Part shown: positions 31,185 through 38,733 of the stretch, piece after piece
Numbering within the stretch: position 1 is the first letter of the stretch
How the letters are laid out: every line of letters begins with the position of its first letter
Origin: a virus
Length of the DNA: 64,000 bases
Strand: one strand, 5' to 3'
IMG/VR virus record: IMGVR_UViG_3300023181_000025
Location: 147,169-211,168 of that record
Program-made: the position numbers and the translations under genes
Notes under the pieces: model-generated
What the model was told of the DNA's origin: nothing
The model's database searches: none
The model's input: the letters and a program-made list of their open reading frames with translations, nothing else

Positions 31185-31198
31185 AATTCAATTAATTT
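31171..31198 (+). promoter_or_regulatory. Leaderless-type promoter
   Basis: TTGACG, 16 nt, TAATTT, then 7 nt to ATG 31206; -35 in the end of the upstream gene. Confidence 0.5.
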
Positions 31199-31205
31199 AC
31201 CCCAC

Positions 31206-31451
31206 ATGACCGAGAATCAGGTTAATGTAATTCGATTTGCCGCATTATCTTTGGAACTAACGCTTTGCGATTCATTGAAAAATGATTTCGAAGAGGATCG
31301 CATACAAAAAGAAAATGTTTTGCAGGGTTTATTTTGTAACGCTGATTTGTTAGGTTTAGATTCTGGTGAAATTATTAAAGAATTCGAACGCCAAATGAGC
31401 GTTGTTTCGTGGCTTAGACCATCAATGATGGAGAGCCCTTGGGGTTTTTAA
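31206..31451 (+). CDS. Hypothetical helical protein, 81 aa
   Basis: Helical, acidic centre (LKNDFEEDRIQKENVLQ) and Pro-containing C-terminus. No family recognised. Confidence 0.73.
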   Translation: MTENQVNVIRFAALSLELTLCDSLKNDFEEDRIQKENVLQGLFCNADLLGLDSGEIIKEFERQMSVVSWLRPSMMESPWGF

Positions 31452-31471
31452 AGCTTTTTTGCAGAAAAAAG

Positions 31472-31500
31472 TTGACAAATTAATTTACAACGAATAGATT
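31472..31500 (+). promoter_or_regulatory. Leaderless-type promoter
   Basis: TTGACA, 17 nt, TAGATT, then 6 nt to ATG 31507. One of the best matches. Confidence 0.65.
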
Positions 31501-31506
31501 ATCCCC

Positions 31507-31809
31507 ATGACCACAGTTACCAGACAACAAATCATTGATTTCGTCCGCGCCCAACCCAATGATCGTCCCGTTAATATGGATGAAAACTCAAACAATGAAA
31601 CAGGTTGCGGCTGCGTGATGATTCATTACGGCAGGGAGATTTTGAAACTATCTCAGAATGATTTTGAGGGTTGCGGCTGCACCGTTTGGGAGGGGTTTAA
31701 TGGAGATATTCTTGCCAAAATTGAAAACAGAGAAAGGATCGAAAAGATCCTTTCGGTCAAGCTTTATTTCCGGGGAACGTATGGAGATATTAAAACAAAG
31801 CTTTCATAA
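31507..31809 (+). CDS. CGC family member 3, 100 aa
   Basis: TRQQIIDFVRAQPNDRPVN, MDEN, GCGCVMIHYGREIL, EGCGCTVW and YGDIKTKL. Closest to the member at 55777. Function unknown. Confidence 0.87.
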   Translation: MTTVTRQQIIDFVRAQPNDRPVNMDENSNNETGCGCVMIHYGREILKLSQNDFEGCGCTVWEGFNGDILAKIENRERIEKILSVKLYFRGTYGDIKTKLS

Positions 31810-31838
31810 TATATTACCTTACCTAAAATCTCCTAAAC

Positions 31839-32051
31839 ATGGATATTTACTGCTGTTTTAAACCCACTAAAAGGAATGAGAAGTGTCCACAAGATGTAAA
31901 TCCCGCTTCGCGGCGAATCCTTTATTTTGTGCGCGAAGACCCCGCTGGGGGTTTCACATTGGAGCGGGTTAAAACTGGCGCAATTGAACATGTTGACGAT
32001 ATTTCCCACTTGAAGAAAATGCCCAAAGACTTTATTTTACCCCTCAAATAA
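31839..32051 (+). CDS. Hypothetical protein, 70 aa
   Basis: Starts MDIYCCFKPTKRNEKC; three Cys near the N-terminus. A beta-rich centre (RILYFVREDPAGGFTLERVK). Function unknown. Confidence 0.7.
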   Translation: MDIYCCFKPTKRNEKCPQDVNPASRRILYFVREDPAGGFTLERVKTGAIEHVDDISHLKKMPKDFILPLK

Positions 32052-32066
32052 GATATATTAGTTAAT

Positions 32067-32273
32067 ATGAATAAACCATTTCTACTTATTGCGGGGCGTA
32101 ATTATTACCCCTGTGGCGGCACAGAAGATTGGATTGACCGTTTTGAAACAGAAGAACAGGCCAAAGAAGCCGTTATAATCGACAAATCAAGTAGCTGGGG
32201 CTACACCATTAATGGAAATTATTATGATTGGTTTTCAATAGTAAATCTTGACACTTGGCAAAAAGACAGTTAA
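32067..32273 (+). CDS. Conserved small phage protein, 68 aa
   Basis: FLLIAGRNYYPCGGTEDWIDRF then EEQAKEA is a pattern I recognise from many phage hypothetical proteins. Its C-terminal codons contain the next -35. Confidence 0.8.
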   Translation: MNKPFLLIAGRNYYPCGGTEDWIDRFETEEQAKEAVIIDKSSSWGYTINGNYYDWFSIVNLDTWQKDS

Positions 32274-32277
32274 ACAT
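32248..32277 (+). promoter_or_regulatory. Leaderless-type promoter
   Basis: TTGACA, 18 nt, AAACAT, then 6 nt to ATG 32284; weaker spacing. Confidence 0.45.
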
Positions 32278-32283
32278 ACCCCT

Positions 32284-32781
32284 ATGAAACTTATTGATAA
32301 AAAGACATTCAAATCTCTTACCGCCGCCCAAAAGCGCGTGGAAATTGCGAAAGACGTTCTGCTTCGAATTAAGAAGAAAATGGTGTCACCTACGGTGGGC
32401 CAGTTTTTTACTAATCTTGATGATGTTATAGGAGGCTTAGATTGGAAAGACTCAGTCCAAGAAGCCATCAATAATTCACAATGCGAGGTATGCGCCAAAG
32501 GGGCGCTGGTTTGTTCTTGGGTTGGAAACTTTAACAGGGTTAAGAAGAAAGATGTTGTAGGTTTCGATATAGATCTTAGATACGAAGATAGCTTTCCAAA
32601 ATCTTTGGTGAAACTATTCGGACGCGATATGCTTGATTGTATTGAAAACAATTTTGAGGGAATGGATTATGGCTGGGCCTCAAAAGAGGCAAGTAAACGA
32701 GGTATCCACCCTAAATATTGCGGGAATCTCGCGGCCATTATGAAAAACATTATTAAAAATAATGGCACATTCATTCCTTAA
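32284..32781 (+). CDS. CEVCAKGA family copy 2, 165 aa
   Basis: Paralog of 27293 with nearly identical blocks AAQKRVEIAKDVLLRIKKK, CEVCAKGALVCSWVGNF, KLFGRDMLDCIE and FIP end. Function unknown. Confidence 0.86.
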   Translation: MKLIDKKTFKSLTAAQKRVEIAKDVLLRIKKKMVSPTVGQFFTNLDDVIGGLDWKDSVQEAINNSQCEVCAKGALVCSWVGNFNRVKKKDVVGFDIDLRYEDSFPKSLVKLFGRDMLDCIENNFEGMDYGWASKEASKRGIHPKYCGNLAAIMKNIIKNNGTFIP

Positions 32782-32799
32782 CAATTTTAAATATTCGAT

Positions 32800-33096
32800 A
32801 TGAAAACCATTTCAACAAAAGAAATTCTAGATTTTGTCCGCGCCCAACCAGATGATAAAATGGTTAATATGACTGAATCGCTTAATTCAGACCCATGCGG
32901 CTGCGTTATGGTGCAGTATGGCCGGGAAAACAATATTGATTTTGATTGTTGTTTGGCTCGTAGCTTTTATAGAAACAAATCATTTGAAAACCCAATAGCT
33001 TTTCTTGAGGATAGTATTTTCTATATTCTTGGTATAGCCGGAAATTGGATTGGAACTTATGGAGAATTGAAAAAGAAACTACTTGACAAAGTATAG
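32800..33096 (+). CDS. CGC family member 4, 98 aa
   Basis: TKEILDFVRAQPDDKMVN, MTES, PCGCVMVQYGRE, then YGELKKKLLDKV. The middle aromatic segment differs from its relatives (FDCCLARSFY). Function unknown. Confidence 0.85.
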   Translation: MKTISTKEILDFVRAQPDDKMVNMTESLNSDPCGCVMVQYGRENNIDFDCCLARSFYRNKSFENPIAFLEDSIFYILGIAGNWIGTYGELKKKLLDKV

Positions 33097-33097
33097 G

Positions 33098-33147
33098 GAC
33101 AGGAACTGAAACAAAGCAGGTATCAAGCCCTGTCATCGTTATTTTTT
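33098..33147 (+). terminator. Possible terminator hairpin
   Basis: 6-bp stem GACAGG (33098-33103) with CCTGTC (33129-33134) and a T-rich tail at 33141-33147. Weak. Confidence 0.35.
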
Positions 33148-33158
33148 ATTATTTCTCA

Positions 33159-33187
33159 TTGACATTAATTCTCAATACCCATATTTT
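33159..33187 (+). promoter_or_regulatory. Leaderless-type promoter
   Basis: TTGACA, 17 nt, TATTTT, then 7 nt to the ATG at 33195, which begins a 14-codon ORF rather than the large gene. Confidence 0.55.
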
Positions 33188-33194
33188 ATACCCA

Positions 33195-33239
33195 ATGAAA
33201 CGCCGCGCTTCTTACTGTAATTTTACTAAAAATGATTAA
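33195..33239 (+). CDS. Possible 14-aa leader peptide ORF
   Basis: ATG placed exactly where leaderless starts lie, 14 codons (MKRRASYCNFTKND), with its stop overlapping the start of the 271-aa gene. It may couple translation to the next gene, or be chance. Confidence 0.35.
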   Translation: MKRRASYCNFTKND

Positions 33240-34047
33240 CCATATGAATGAATCAGATATTGCCCGCAAATCGTGTCCTGAAGGTTTCCATTATTTTGGG
33301 AATGGGCCAATTATTAATCCGGGAAGCGATTCGAATCGCGATGTGAGAGGTTATTTTAAAGAAAAATGGTGGGATCATAACTGTAATGGTTTAGGCTCTT
33401 CTATTCTTTATGCAATTCGCAAGGGGTCGAAACTTGCGCACATTAATGGATTAGAAAAGTCTTTTGAAGATATCGCGCGAGAAAGCTTGGACGGCAACTA
33501 TTGGTTTATTAAAGGGCCAATTAAAAGAGAAAGGGGCTTCAATGAAGGCGTGGCCATGTTTCTGCTGGGATCAAAAGAATGGGATTATGGTTCCAACATG
33601 GGCAGTGAGGAATATTTTTATGGAATTAAAAAGGGCTCCAGTCTAGCTATTCTTAATAAACTTGAGGGCCTCTATCCTCAATTGCCTAAGAATGCCGAGT
33701 ATATTGGCATGGGGTCGCCAGATAGAGAAAACGAGCGATGCGAGTATGTTTTTGGAGAGGGCGCGGGAACCAAGGAATGGCTTCATTATGGAAATTATTA
33801 CTTTGACGGATGGAAACCCTTGAGCCCAAACCTTCATTACGCCCGTATTGTTAAAAACCCGCATCTTAATTTTATTGAAGCCTTTAAAGAGCTTCAAAAG
33901 GGAAAAGAACTAATGGGGCCGAGCGGCGTAGTAATTTGGATGGAAAACGGATGTATTTGGGTTAAAATGGATCATCCGCATGAACCTCTCCAGTATAACT
34001 TTCGCGAAATAGATTATTTTTTTGAAAAGTGGAAAGTAATTGATTAA
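33232..34047 (+). CDS. Triplicated-repeat protein, 271 aa
   Basis: Start ATG 33232 or, four codons later, 33244. Three divergent repeats of about 65-80 residues: each has an aromatic turn, a Tyr/Trp-rich strand and a YAIRKGSKLAHINGLE-like end (YGIKKGSSLAILNKLE in the second, YARIVKNPHLNFIEA in the third). Repeats of this kind often make a binding surface. No enzyme motifs. Function unknown. Confidence 0.83.
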   Translation: MINHMNESDIARKSCPEGFHYFGNGPIINPGSDSNRDVRGYFKEKWWDHNCNGLGSSILYAIRKGSKLAHINGLEKSFEDIARESLDGNYWFIKGPIKRERGFNEGVAMFLLGSKEWDYGSNMGSEEYFYGIKKGSSLAILNKLEGLYPQLPKNAEYIGMGSPDRENERCEYVFGEGAGTKEWLHYGNYYFDGWKPLSPNLHYARIVKNPHLNFIEAFKELQKGKELMGPSGVVIWMENGCIWVKMDHPHEPLQYNFREIDYFFEKWKVID

Positions 34048-34048
34048 T

Positions 34049-34366
34049 ATGAGCAATAAACTATATTCATATGGAAACCGCGATTTCCCTATATGCGAAA
34101 GAAGCCGTGTTGTTTGTGCCGCCAATCGCCGAAAAGATGGCTTGATAATTTGCGGCGCTCGCCATTGGGATAGCGTCATGAGAGGGCAGAAGAATGCAAT
34201 TGGAGGCGCGCCCGAAGATTGGTATGATATAGAAGATGGGTTCATTGACCAATTCAATAACTTCTTGACACGGGAGGAAGCTTGGGTTATTGCTCTTAAA
34301 CAAAGGCAAATTATTCGCGACGAGGATAAAACGCCCGGCACCCTCTATTCTGAAAACCTTTATTAG
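34049..34366 (+). CDS. Conserved phage hypothetical protein, 105 aa
   Basis: VVCAANRRKDGLIICGARHWDSVM, GFIDQFNNFLTREEAWVIA and TLYSENLY are hallmarks of a family I recognise in many tailed phages of unrelated hosts. No function known. Confidence 0.88.
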   Translation: MSNKLYSYGNRDFPICERSRVVCAANRRKDGLIICGARHWDSVMRGQKNAIGGAPEDWYDIEDGFIDQFNNFLTREEAWVIALKQRQIIRDEDKTPGTLYSENLY

Positions 34367-34384
34367 AAATATCCAAATTAATAC

Positions 34385-34942
34385 ATGAACTCAATCTTAA
34401 ATTTTTATTATTTTCATCCGGTTTGGGGCTTTATTGTTCCAATAGCTTTTTTTATTATTTTAACTGCATTCTTCCACAGGATTGACAGGTTTGACGAATC
34501 GGGACTAGTTTCACTTTGTGGGCTGGGCGCGCTCCTAAGTTTTATTGGTTCTATTCTTCTTATTTTTGGAAGTTATTCAAAAATTAATGACCGATGGGAA
34601 GAAGAAACCCCTTTGAAAATTATTTCAATTACTTCTAAAGAAGGGTGGAACATACAAGGGGCAGGAGGCGGAAGTGTTTTAGGTTTTGCCGGACAAGTTC
34701 AAGGTGGATCGGCTTCAAAATATTCATTTTATTGTGAAGAAAAGGGCTTTATTGTCAAAAAGGTTGTTGACTTTGACAAGGTAAGGTTCCAGTATGGCCC
34801 CGAACCAAAAGTTACCCCTTGTTATCGTCTTAACAGTGACCGGGGCGGGACGACTTATTATGTAGATAAAAATTCAGAATTTATCTATACAATCACTGTC
34901 CCCGAGGGTTCGTTTGAAAAATATATCACTATTTCACAATAA
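34385..34942 (+). CDS. Membrane protein with soluble C-terminus, 185 aa
   Basis: Two membrane segments (about 12-30 and 42-65), then a soluble domain of about 115 residues with a glycine-rich loop (GAGGGSVLGFAGQVQGG) and beta strands. Function unknown. Confidence 0.78.
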   Translation: MNSILNFYYFHPVWGFIVPIAFFIILTAFFHRIDRFDESGLVSLCGLGALLSFIGSILLIFGSYSKINDRWEEETPLKIISITSKEGWNIQGAGGGSVLGFAGQVQGGSASKYSFYCEEKGFIVKKVVDFDKVRFQYGPEPKVTPCYRLNSDRGGTTYYVDKNSEFIYTITVPEGSFEKYITISQ

Positions 34943-34946
34943 AAAT

Positions 34947-35327
34947 ATGAATTATAAAATTAAGAAAGGAAGCGAAATCTCTCTTCGGGCTTTGCTTGGG
35001 GCCCTTGTTGGGCTTGGGTATAAATTTTCCGATTATTTCGAAGATGTAGAAAGATATTTACGTAAATCCACTTATCCGTATGTCCTTATCACAGAAAGCG
35101 GTATTATTGATGCGTGCCGGGAGAATTATACTGAAGCGGAGATCATTTTATGGCCGGAAGGCTTTGAGGAGATTATTTCGGTAGCTCTTATAAAATCAAT
35201 TTATATCGAAAATGTGGGGAAATATAAAGCAAAAATTACCGCTAAAGGCATTAAAGTGGGCTGCACTTCGATTTCATTTGAAAAGTTTAATGAGATTGCC
35301 GAAGCGGTCAAAAGTTTCCAACAATAA
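34947..35327 (+). CDS. Shared C-terminal module protein, 126 aa
   Basis: N-terminal 75 residues are unique; the C-terminus is the recurring module YKAKITAKGIKVGCTSIS followed by EKFNEIAEAVKSF. Related ends occur at 14236, 22929, 48713, 53618 and 59595. Confidence 0.8.
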   Translation: MNYKIKKGSEISLRALLGALVGLGYKFSDYFEDVERYLRKSTYPYVLITESGIIDACRENYTEAEIILWPEGFEEIISVALIKSIYIENVGKYKAKITAKGIKVGCTSISFEKFNEIAEAVKSFQQ

Positions 35328-35330
35328 TCT

Positions 35331-35359
35331 TTGACAGACCGGATGAGACCCGGTAAGTT
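35331..35359 (+). promoter_or_regulatory. Promoter of a non-coding transcript
   Basis: TTGACA, 17 nt, TAAGTT. Transcription would start near 35366. No significant ORF follows before the terminator at 35557. Confidence 0.55.
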
Positions 35360-35365
35360 ATAAGC

Positions 35366-35590
35366 AGTCGCCCATGCTGATTTTCTTTTTAGTTTTATTC
35401 AGCTAGAATTATTAAGAAAAGGGGCGGAATTGAATAAAAAATAGAGGTAAATCGAAACTATATAAGCTATTTGGTTCGAGTCCAAAAGGGTTGGCGTTCT
35501 TTCTATTAGGAAGACGCTATATAGAAGTAGGAAAAAGATAAAACGTGTAGCTAGCGGGGGTGGGAGATTTTCTCCTGCCCCTCTTTTTTT
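35366..35590 (+). ncRNA. Candidate independent non-coding RNA
   Basis: A complete transcription unit of about 225 nt without a credible gene: promoter upstream, strong terminator at its end. It includes a perfect T-arm-like hairpin TTTGG-TTCGAGT-CCAAA (35470-35486) and a hairpin GCGT...ACGC (about 35493-35516). No matching acceptor stem was found, so it is not a standard tRNA; it could be a decayed tRNA or a regulatory RNA. Confidence 0.55.
35557..35590 (+). terminator. Intrinsic terminator
   Basis: 10-bp stem (35557-35566 with 35572-35581, two G-U pairs), 5-nt loop and a T-rich tail. Confidence 0.85.
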
Positions 35591-35591
35591 G

Positions 35592-35619
35592 TTGACATCA
35601 AAGGCGTAAAATATAAGAT
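35592..35619 (+). promoter_or_regulatory. Leaderless-type promoter
   Basis: TTGACA, 16 nt, TAAGAT, then 6 nt to ATG 35626. Confidence 0.65.
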
Positions 35620-35625
35620 GAGCTT

Positions 35626-35790
35626 ATGGAAAACCATATTGACGCCGCCGAATCGAAAGAGACCAGCTACGAAATTGGCTGGAAGGCCGGGGAAACCGAT
35701 GCCCCTTATGACAATCCATACATGGAGAATACCGACGAATGGGTTCAATATAATCAAGGATTTTGCGAGGCCGTTAAAACTGTAAACTAA
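35626..35790 (+). CDS. Small RMF-like acidic protein, 54 aa
   Basis: SYEIGWKAGETDAPYDNPY then WVQYNQGF resembles the G..AG...NPY...W..G pattern of ribosome modulation factor and related small phage proteins, though this one is acidic rather than basic. Role unknown. Leaderless by promoter position. Confidence 0.7.
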   Translation: MENHIDAAESKETSYEIGWKAGETDAPYDNPYMENTDEWVQYNQGFCEAVKTVN

Positions 35791-35799
35791 AATATTAAT

Positions 35800-35871
35800 A
35801 TGAACATATGTAATTTTTTTCTTTGTTTTAATGAGGTAACCGTCAAAGAAATTGACAAAACGACAGGGTGA
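35800..35871 (+). CDS. Tiny ORF, 23 aa
   Basis: Preceded by the typical AATATTAATATG context. Starts MNICNFFLCF, so hydrophobic with two Cys. Could be chance. Confidence 0.35.
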   Translation: MNICNFFLCFNEVTVKEIDKTTG

Positions 35872-35899
35872 TTTATCGCTGGCGAGAACTACACAAATA

Positions 35900-36124
35900 A
35901 TGAGAGACATTAACAATACTGAATATTCTAATCCGTGTCAATACATTCTAGACACTTCTTCTGAGAACTGGATTGAGGATTTAGAAGAGAAACCTTTTAA
36001 TATTCAAAAGAAATCAATGCCAATTAATTGCGGCAATAAAAATATTTCGCCATATAGGGTATCTAAACGTCGCAAGAAAAAAGAATTTTCCAGAAAATCT
36101 AAACAAAAGAACCGCCGCCCATGA
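35900..36124 (+). CDS. Hypothetical basic-tailed protein, 74 aa
   Basis: Acidic N-terminal half, then a very basic end (VSKRRKKKEFSRKSKQKNRRP), a common nucleic-acid-binding tail. It overlaps the next gene by 4 nt. Confidence 0.7.
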   Translation: MRDINNTEYSNPCQYILDTSSENWIEDLEEKPFNIQKKSMPINCGNKNISPYRVSKRRKKKEFSRKSKQKNRRP

Positions 36125-36360
36125 ACACCGAAACCAATATTCAAAAATCTAGGAGAGACTCTGTTCCGAAAAGCCCGCAAGATAAATTTACTTCCCTTTG
36201 TTTGTTTTATAGGACAAAGAATAAAGAACCAGACTCTGGCCTTTTTAGTTGCCTTGCTGGGGAAATGTTCCCTGACAGTTGGCACGCAGCTTTTGAATCT
36301 GGAGTTTGGGAGGAAAAGGGGGTCTATGGCGATAATTTTCGTAAATATTTTGGGCTTTAA
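36121..36360 (+). CDS. Hypothetical protein, 79 aa
   Basis: Contains FSCLAGEMFPDSWHAAFESGVWEE. No known family. Starts on ATGA. Confidence 0.73.
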   Translation: MNTETNIQKSRRDSVPKSPQDKFTSLCLFYRTKNKEPDSGLFSCLAGEMFPDSWHAAFESGVWEEKGVYGDNFRKYFGL

Positions 36361-36363
36361 ACT

Positions 36364-36657
36364 ATGACAAATAATAAACGTTGCTGCAATTGCCGATACT
36401 CCCTTACGGAAGACAATGGTTATTCAAATTGGACAGTTGAGGGAACCGATATTGATTGCCTCAAAAAACTCAATCCGTCTTTTCCTGTTGACGCTTGGTA
36501 TGGAGAATGCCCCGAAGGAAAATTCGCATAAACATGCCCTTCTTTCACAGAGGGCGAAGGCGTTCATGTTGATGTGGATAAAGATGACGGAAAGCTAGAA
36601 AACTATTCGCCTCATCCTGACATTAAAGAACTACTTAGAGCCCGCGAACTTTCTTAA
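36364..36657 (+). pseudogene. Conserved phage protein interrupted by in-frame TAA
   Basis: The same frame runs from ATG 36364 to TAA 36655 with a single TAA at 36529-36531. Both halves look like one family: CCNCRYS, GYSNWTVEGTDIDCL and WYGE before the stop; TCPSFTEGEGVHVDVD and SPHPDIKELL after it. GAA to TAA in a KFAE context would explain it. Either a nonsense mutation, read-through or a sequence error. Confidence 0.75.
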
Positions 36658-36676
36658 TGCTAAAAACGTAAAGTCC

Positions 36677-36705
36677 TTGACTTTACCGTGAGCAACCTTT
36701 AGATT
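36677..36705 (+). promoter_or_regulatory. Sigma70-like promoter
   Basis: TTGACT, 17 nt, TAGATT, 8 nt before ATG 36714. Confidence 0.5.
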
Positions 36706-36713
36706 GCGAACAT

Positions 36714-37049
36714 ATGAAATACATCGCGCCCATACTTATAAGTTCAGCAATGAGTCTAGTTTATTATTTGGCTTTTGCGCCTGAATATATTGTGTTTAAG
36801 ACAATCGCATGGGTTCTTATTTTTTTAAGTTTTATTGGACTATTTGTTCCGAGTTCATACAAAAAAGACAATTCAGAAATAAACATTTTTTTTAGAATTC
36901 TGTTTTTTACCTTTTTCAATACAATCAATTTGTTGATTATGTTTTCTTTCCCTTCTGGTGTTCAATACGGATTTTTATACCTAATTATTCAAATTGTTTT
37001 TTGGGGCATCAAAGCGGCAGTTTGGTCAAAAGAAAACGAAAATCATTAA
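36714..37049 (+). CDS. Polytopic membrane protein, 111 aa
   Basis: Three or four hydrophobic segments covering most of the length, with short Lys/Asp loops (SYKKDNSEI). Function unknown. Confidence 0.75.
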   Translation: MKYIAPILISSAMSLVYYLAFAPEYIVFKTIAWVLIFLSFIGLFVPSSYKKDNSEINIFFRILFFTFFNTINLLIMFSFPSGVQYGFLYLIIQIVFWGIKAAVWSKENENH

Positions 37050-37050
37050 T

Positions 37051-37416
37051 ATGAAATACTCCAAAATTCAAATCATCGAAGAAATCGCGGCAAAGTATAA
37101 TAGTGACAATCGTTCTTATAAATCTATGGCGGGGTATGAAGTGTGCCAATACGATTTTCGTGGGAAACAATGTGCCGTAGGTCATTGCATGACAGAAGAA
37201 GGGCGGGATTTGGCCATGAGACAGTTATGGGAAGGCGTAGAGGATTTGGGAATTCGTCTTTTGGAGGGTAGCCTGAAGGAAGAATACAAGGGGCACGAAT
37301 TGGAGTTTTGGAGCGACCTTCAACGTTTTCATGATACAACCCAATATTGGAGATCCGAAGGACTTTCTCTTCGTGGTGAATTTTACAAACAAGAACTACT
37401 AATTAAATATGCTTGA
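37051..37416 (+). CDS. NR/FHD family member 4, 121 aa
   Basis: IIEEIAAKYN, DNR, CQYDFRGKQCAVGHCMTEE, LKEEYKGHELEFWSDLQRFHD, YW, GLSLRG. Here the third Cys block has GHC in place of GRC. Function unknown. Confidence 0.87.
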   Translation: MKYSKIQIIEEIAAKYNSDNRSYKSMAGYEVCQYDFRGKQCAVGHCMTEEGRDLAMRQLWEGVEDLGIRLLEGSLKEEYKGHELEFWSDLQRFHDTTQYWRSEGLSLRGEFYKQELLIKYA

Positions 37417-37609
37417 AAATCTAATTACCGCGATTGCGATTGGCACCCTAATAGCTTCTGGAGCGATTGTCTCTATAGGCGGGTTAGTTATTTTAGTTTG
37501 GGTAAGTAATCTTTATAACGGTTCTCAAGACAAATTAAAAGTTTCCTTCGGTTATTTTTTGGCTATTGGAATTTTTGTTGCTTCTTTAGCTTATTTACTA
37601 ATTAAATAA
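37409..37609 (+). CDS. Membrane protein with two segments, 66 aa
   Basis: Segments at about 5-33 and 46-64. Overlaps the previous gene by 8 nt. Function unknown. Confidence 0.7.
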   Translation: MLENLITAIAIGTLIASGAIVSIGGLVILVWVSNLYNGSQDKLKVSFGYFLAIGIFVASLAYLLIK

Positions 37610-37629
37610 ATTATAAAAGGTTTAATGAT

Positions 37630-37911
37630 ATGAAAGTTGCGGTAGTTATTTTTGTTTTGCTTTTTGGATTTGCTAACGCTTCAATTCCTAACTACGCTCC
37701 TATTTTTCCTAGAATTGTAAGTGAGAAATATCTAAAAAGCCATAATTTGGAAGTTTTTGATAAAAAGGATAAAGAAAAAGTCCCGATGGTTATTCGGGTT
37801 TGTCCTCAAGAGGGTTGGCTAGAAAAGTGGGATATCATTTTAATTGAAAAGGATTTATTTTTGCGTATCGTGAGAATAAAAGGCGATTGGGGTATTCGAA
37901 ATAAGTCTTGA
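37630..37911 (+). CDS. Secreted small protein, 93 aa
   Basis: N-terminal Sec-type signal (MKVAVVIFVLLFGFANA), probable cleavage after Ala17. The mature part has one Cys and beta strands (MVIRVCPQEGW). Probably periplasmic. The last codons include the next -35. Confidence 0.75.
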   Translation: MKVAVVIFVLLFGFANASIPNYAPIFPRIVSEKYLKSHNLEVFDKKDKEKVPMVIRVCPQEGWLEKWDIILIEKDLFLRIVRIKGDWGIRNKS

Positions 37912-37935
37912 CAAATTGGCCGGGCAGTTTAAATT
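37908..37935 (+). promoter_or_regulatory. Sigma70-like promoter
   Basis: TTGACA, 16 nt, TAAATT, 20 nt before ATG 37956. Confidence 0.5.
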
Positions 37936-37955
37936 ATACACATTAAGACATTAAC

Positions 37956-38477
37956 ATGAAAGTAATTAATAACAATATTGAAACTAAGATCGAAGACAAA
38001 TCCATTAAGGATATGACGGACGGGGAGATGGGCGTAATTACTCAATGGGGAACACTCCATAGTTATACTGGAAGGGTTATCCAAAGGTGTGGGAATAGAT
38101 TTATTTCTTTGGGGCAAGGGGCGGGCAAATCTTTTAATGGAATTTTGGGAAGCTCTCTAGATTTGGAGCTTCTGCGCGTTAAGCCGCTAGGTCCGGGTGA
38201 CATTATTAATGTTTCCGATCTAACGGTAACTTTTGCGGAACCGTCTGATGATAGCATTCCTGTAAACGAAATGGTGGACGGGGAAATCGCCATTATTAGC
38301 AAGTGGATAGATCCTAAACTAAATCTTGGTGTGGTCGTTAAAAGAGTGGGTGGAAACCTTGTTTCTTTACGGATTAAAAGTGGCGTTGGAGGAGTTTACC
38401 ACAATCTTTTTAGAGGGGAATTGCACCCACACCTTCGCGTTAAGATTTTGCCTCCCGGCACTCAAATTGAGATTTAA
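37956..38477 (+). CDS. Internally duplicated protein, 173 aa
   Basis: Two homologous halves: MTDGEMGVITQWG...GRVIQRCGNRFISLG...LRVKPLGPGD and MVDGEIAIISKWI...GVVVKRVGGNLVSL...LRVKILPPGT. Each half is about 80 residues and beta-rich. Tandem duplication of a small domain; function unknown. Confidence 0.82.
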   Translation: MKVINNNIETKIEDKSIKDMTDGEMGVITQWGTLHSYTGRVIQRCGNRFISLGQGAGKSFNGILGSSLDLELLRVKPLGPGDIINVSDLTVTFAEPSDDSIPVNEMVDGEIAIISKWIDPKLNLGVVVKRVGGNLVSLRIKSGVGGVYHNLFRGELHPHLRVKILPPGTQIEI

Positions 38478-38481
38478 AATT

Positions 38482-38730
38482 ATGAACGACGCTGAACTTA
38501 AAGAGCTTTTCAAAGATCTTAAATTTTATCAACTTGTTTCCACTGACTATGGCGGATCGCAAACCGTAGAGAAAATTTCCTGCTCTAAAGAGGATTTGGA
38601 GGAAATTATTGAGAAGGCTGGCCGGTATGAGCAATTTTGGTCCGCTAATTGGCATAAGCCAGAATTTGATTTTCTTCCCTACCCACGCTTTAGACATTGT
38701 TATGTAGAGATTGAAGAAGTTAAGAATTAA
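38482..38730 (+). CDS. Hypothetical protein, 82 aa
   Basis: Acidic helix N-terminus (DAELKELFKDLKFYQLV), aromatic C-terminus. ATG 38482 follows the previous stop. Confidence 0.75.
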   Translation: MNDAELKELFKDLKFYQLVSTDYGGSQTVEKISCSKEDLEEIIEKAGRYEQFWSANWHKPEFDFLPYPRFRHCYVEIEEVKN

Positions 38731-38733
38731 TAT

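Noticed and set aside
35378-35493. Possible third tRNA around the TTCGAGT hairpin
   Set aside because: No 5' acceptor strand pairs with AGGGTTG except through many G-U pairs, and D- and anticodon arms are missing; kept as a candidate RNA only.
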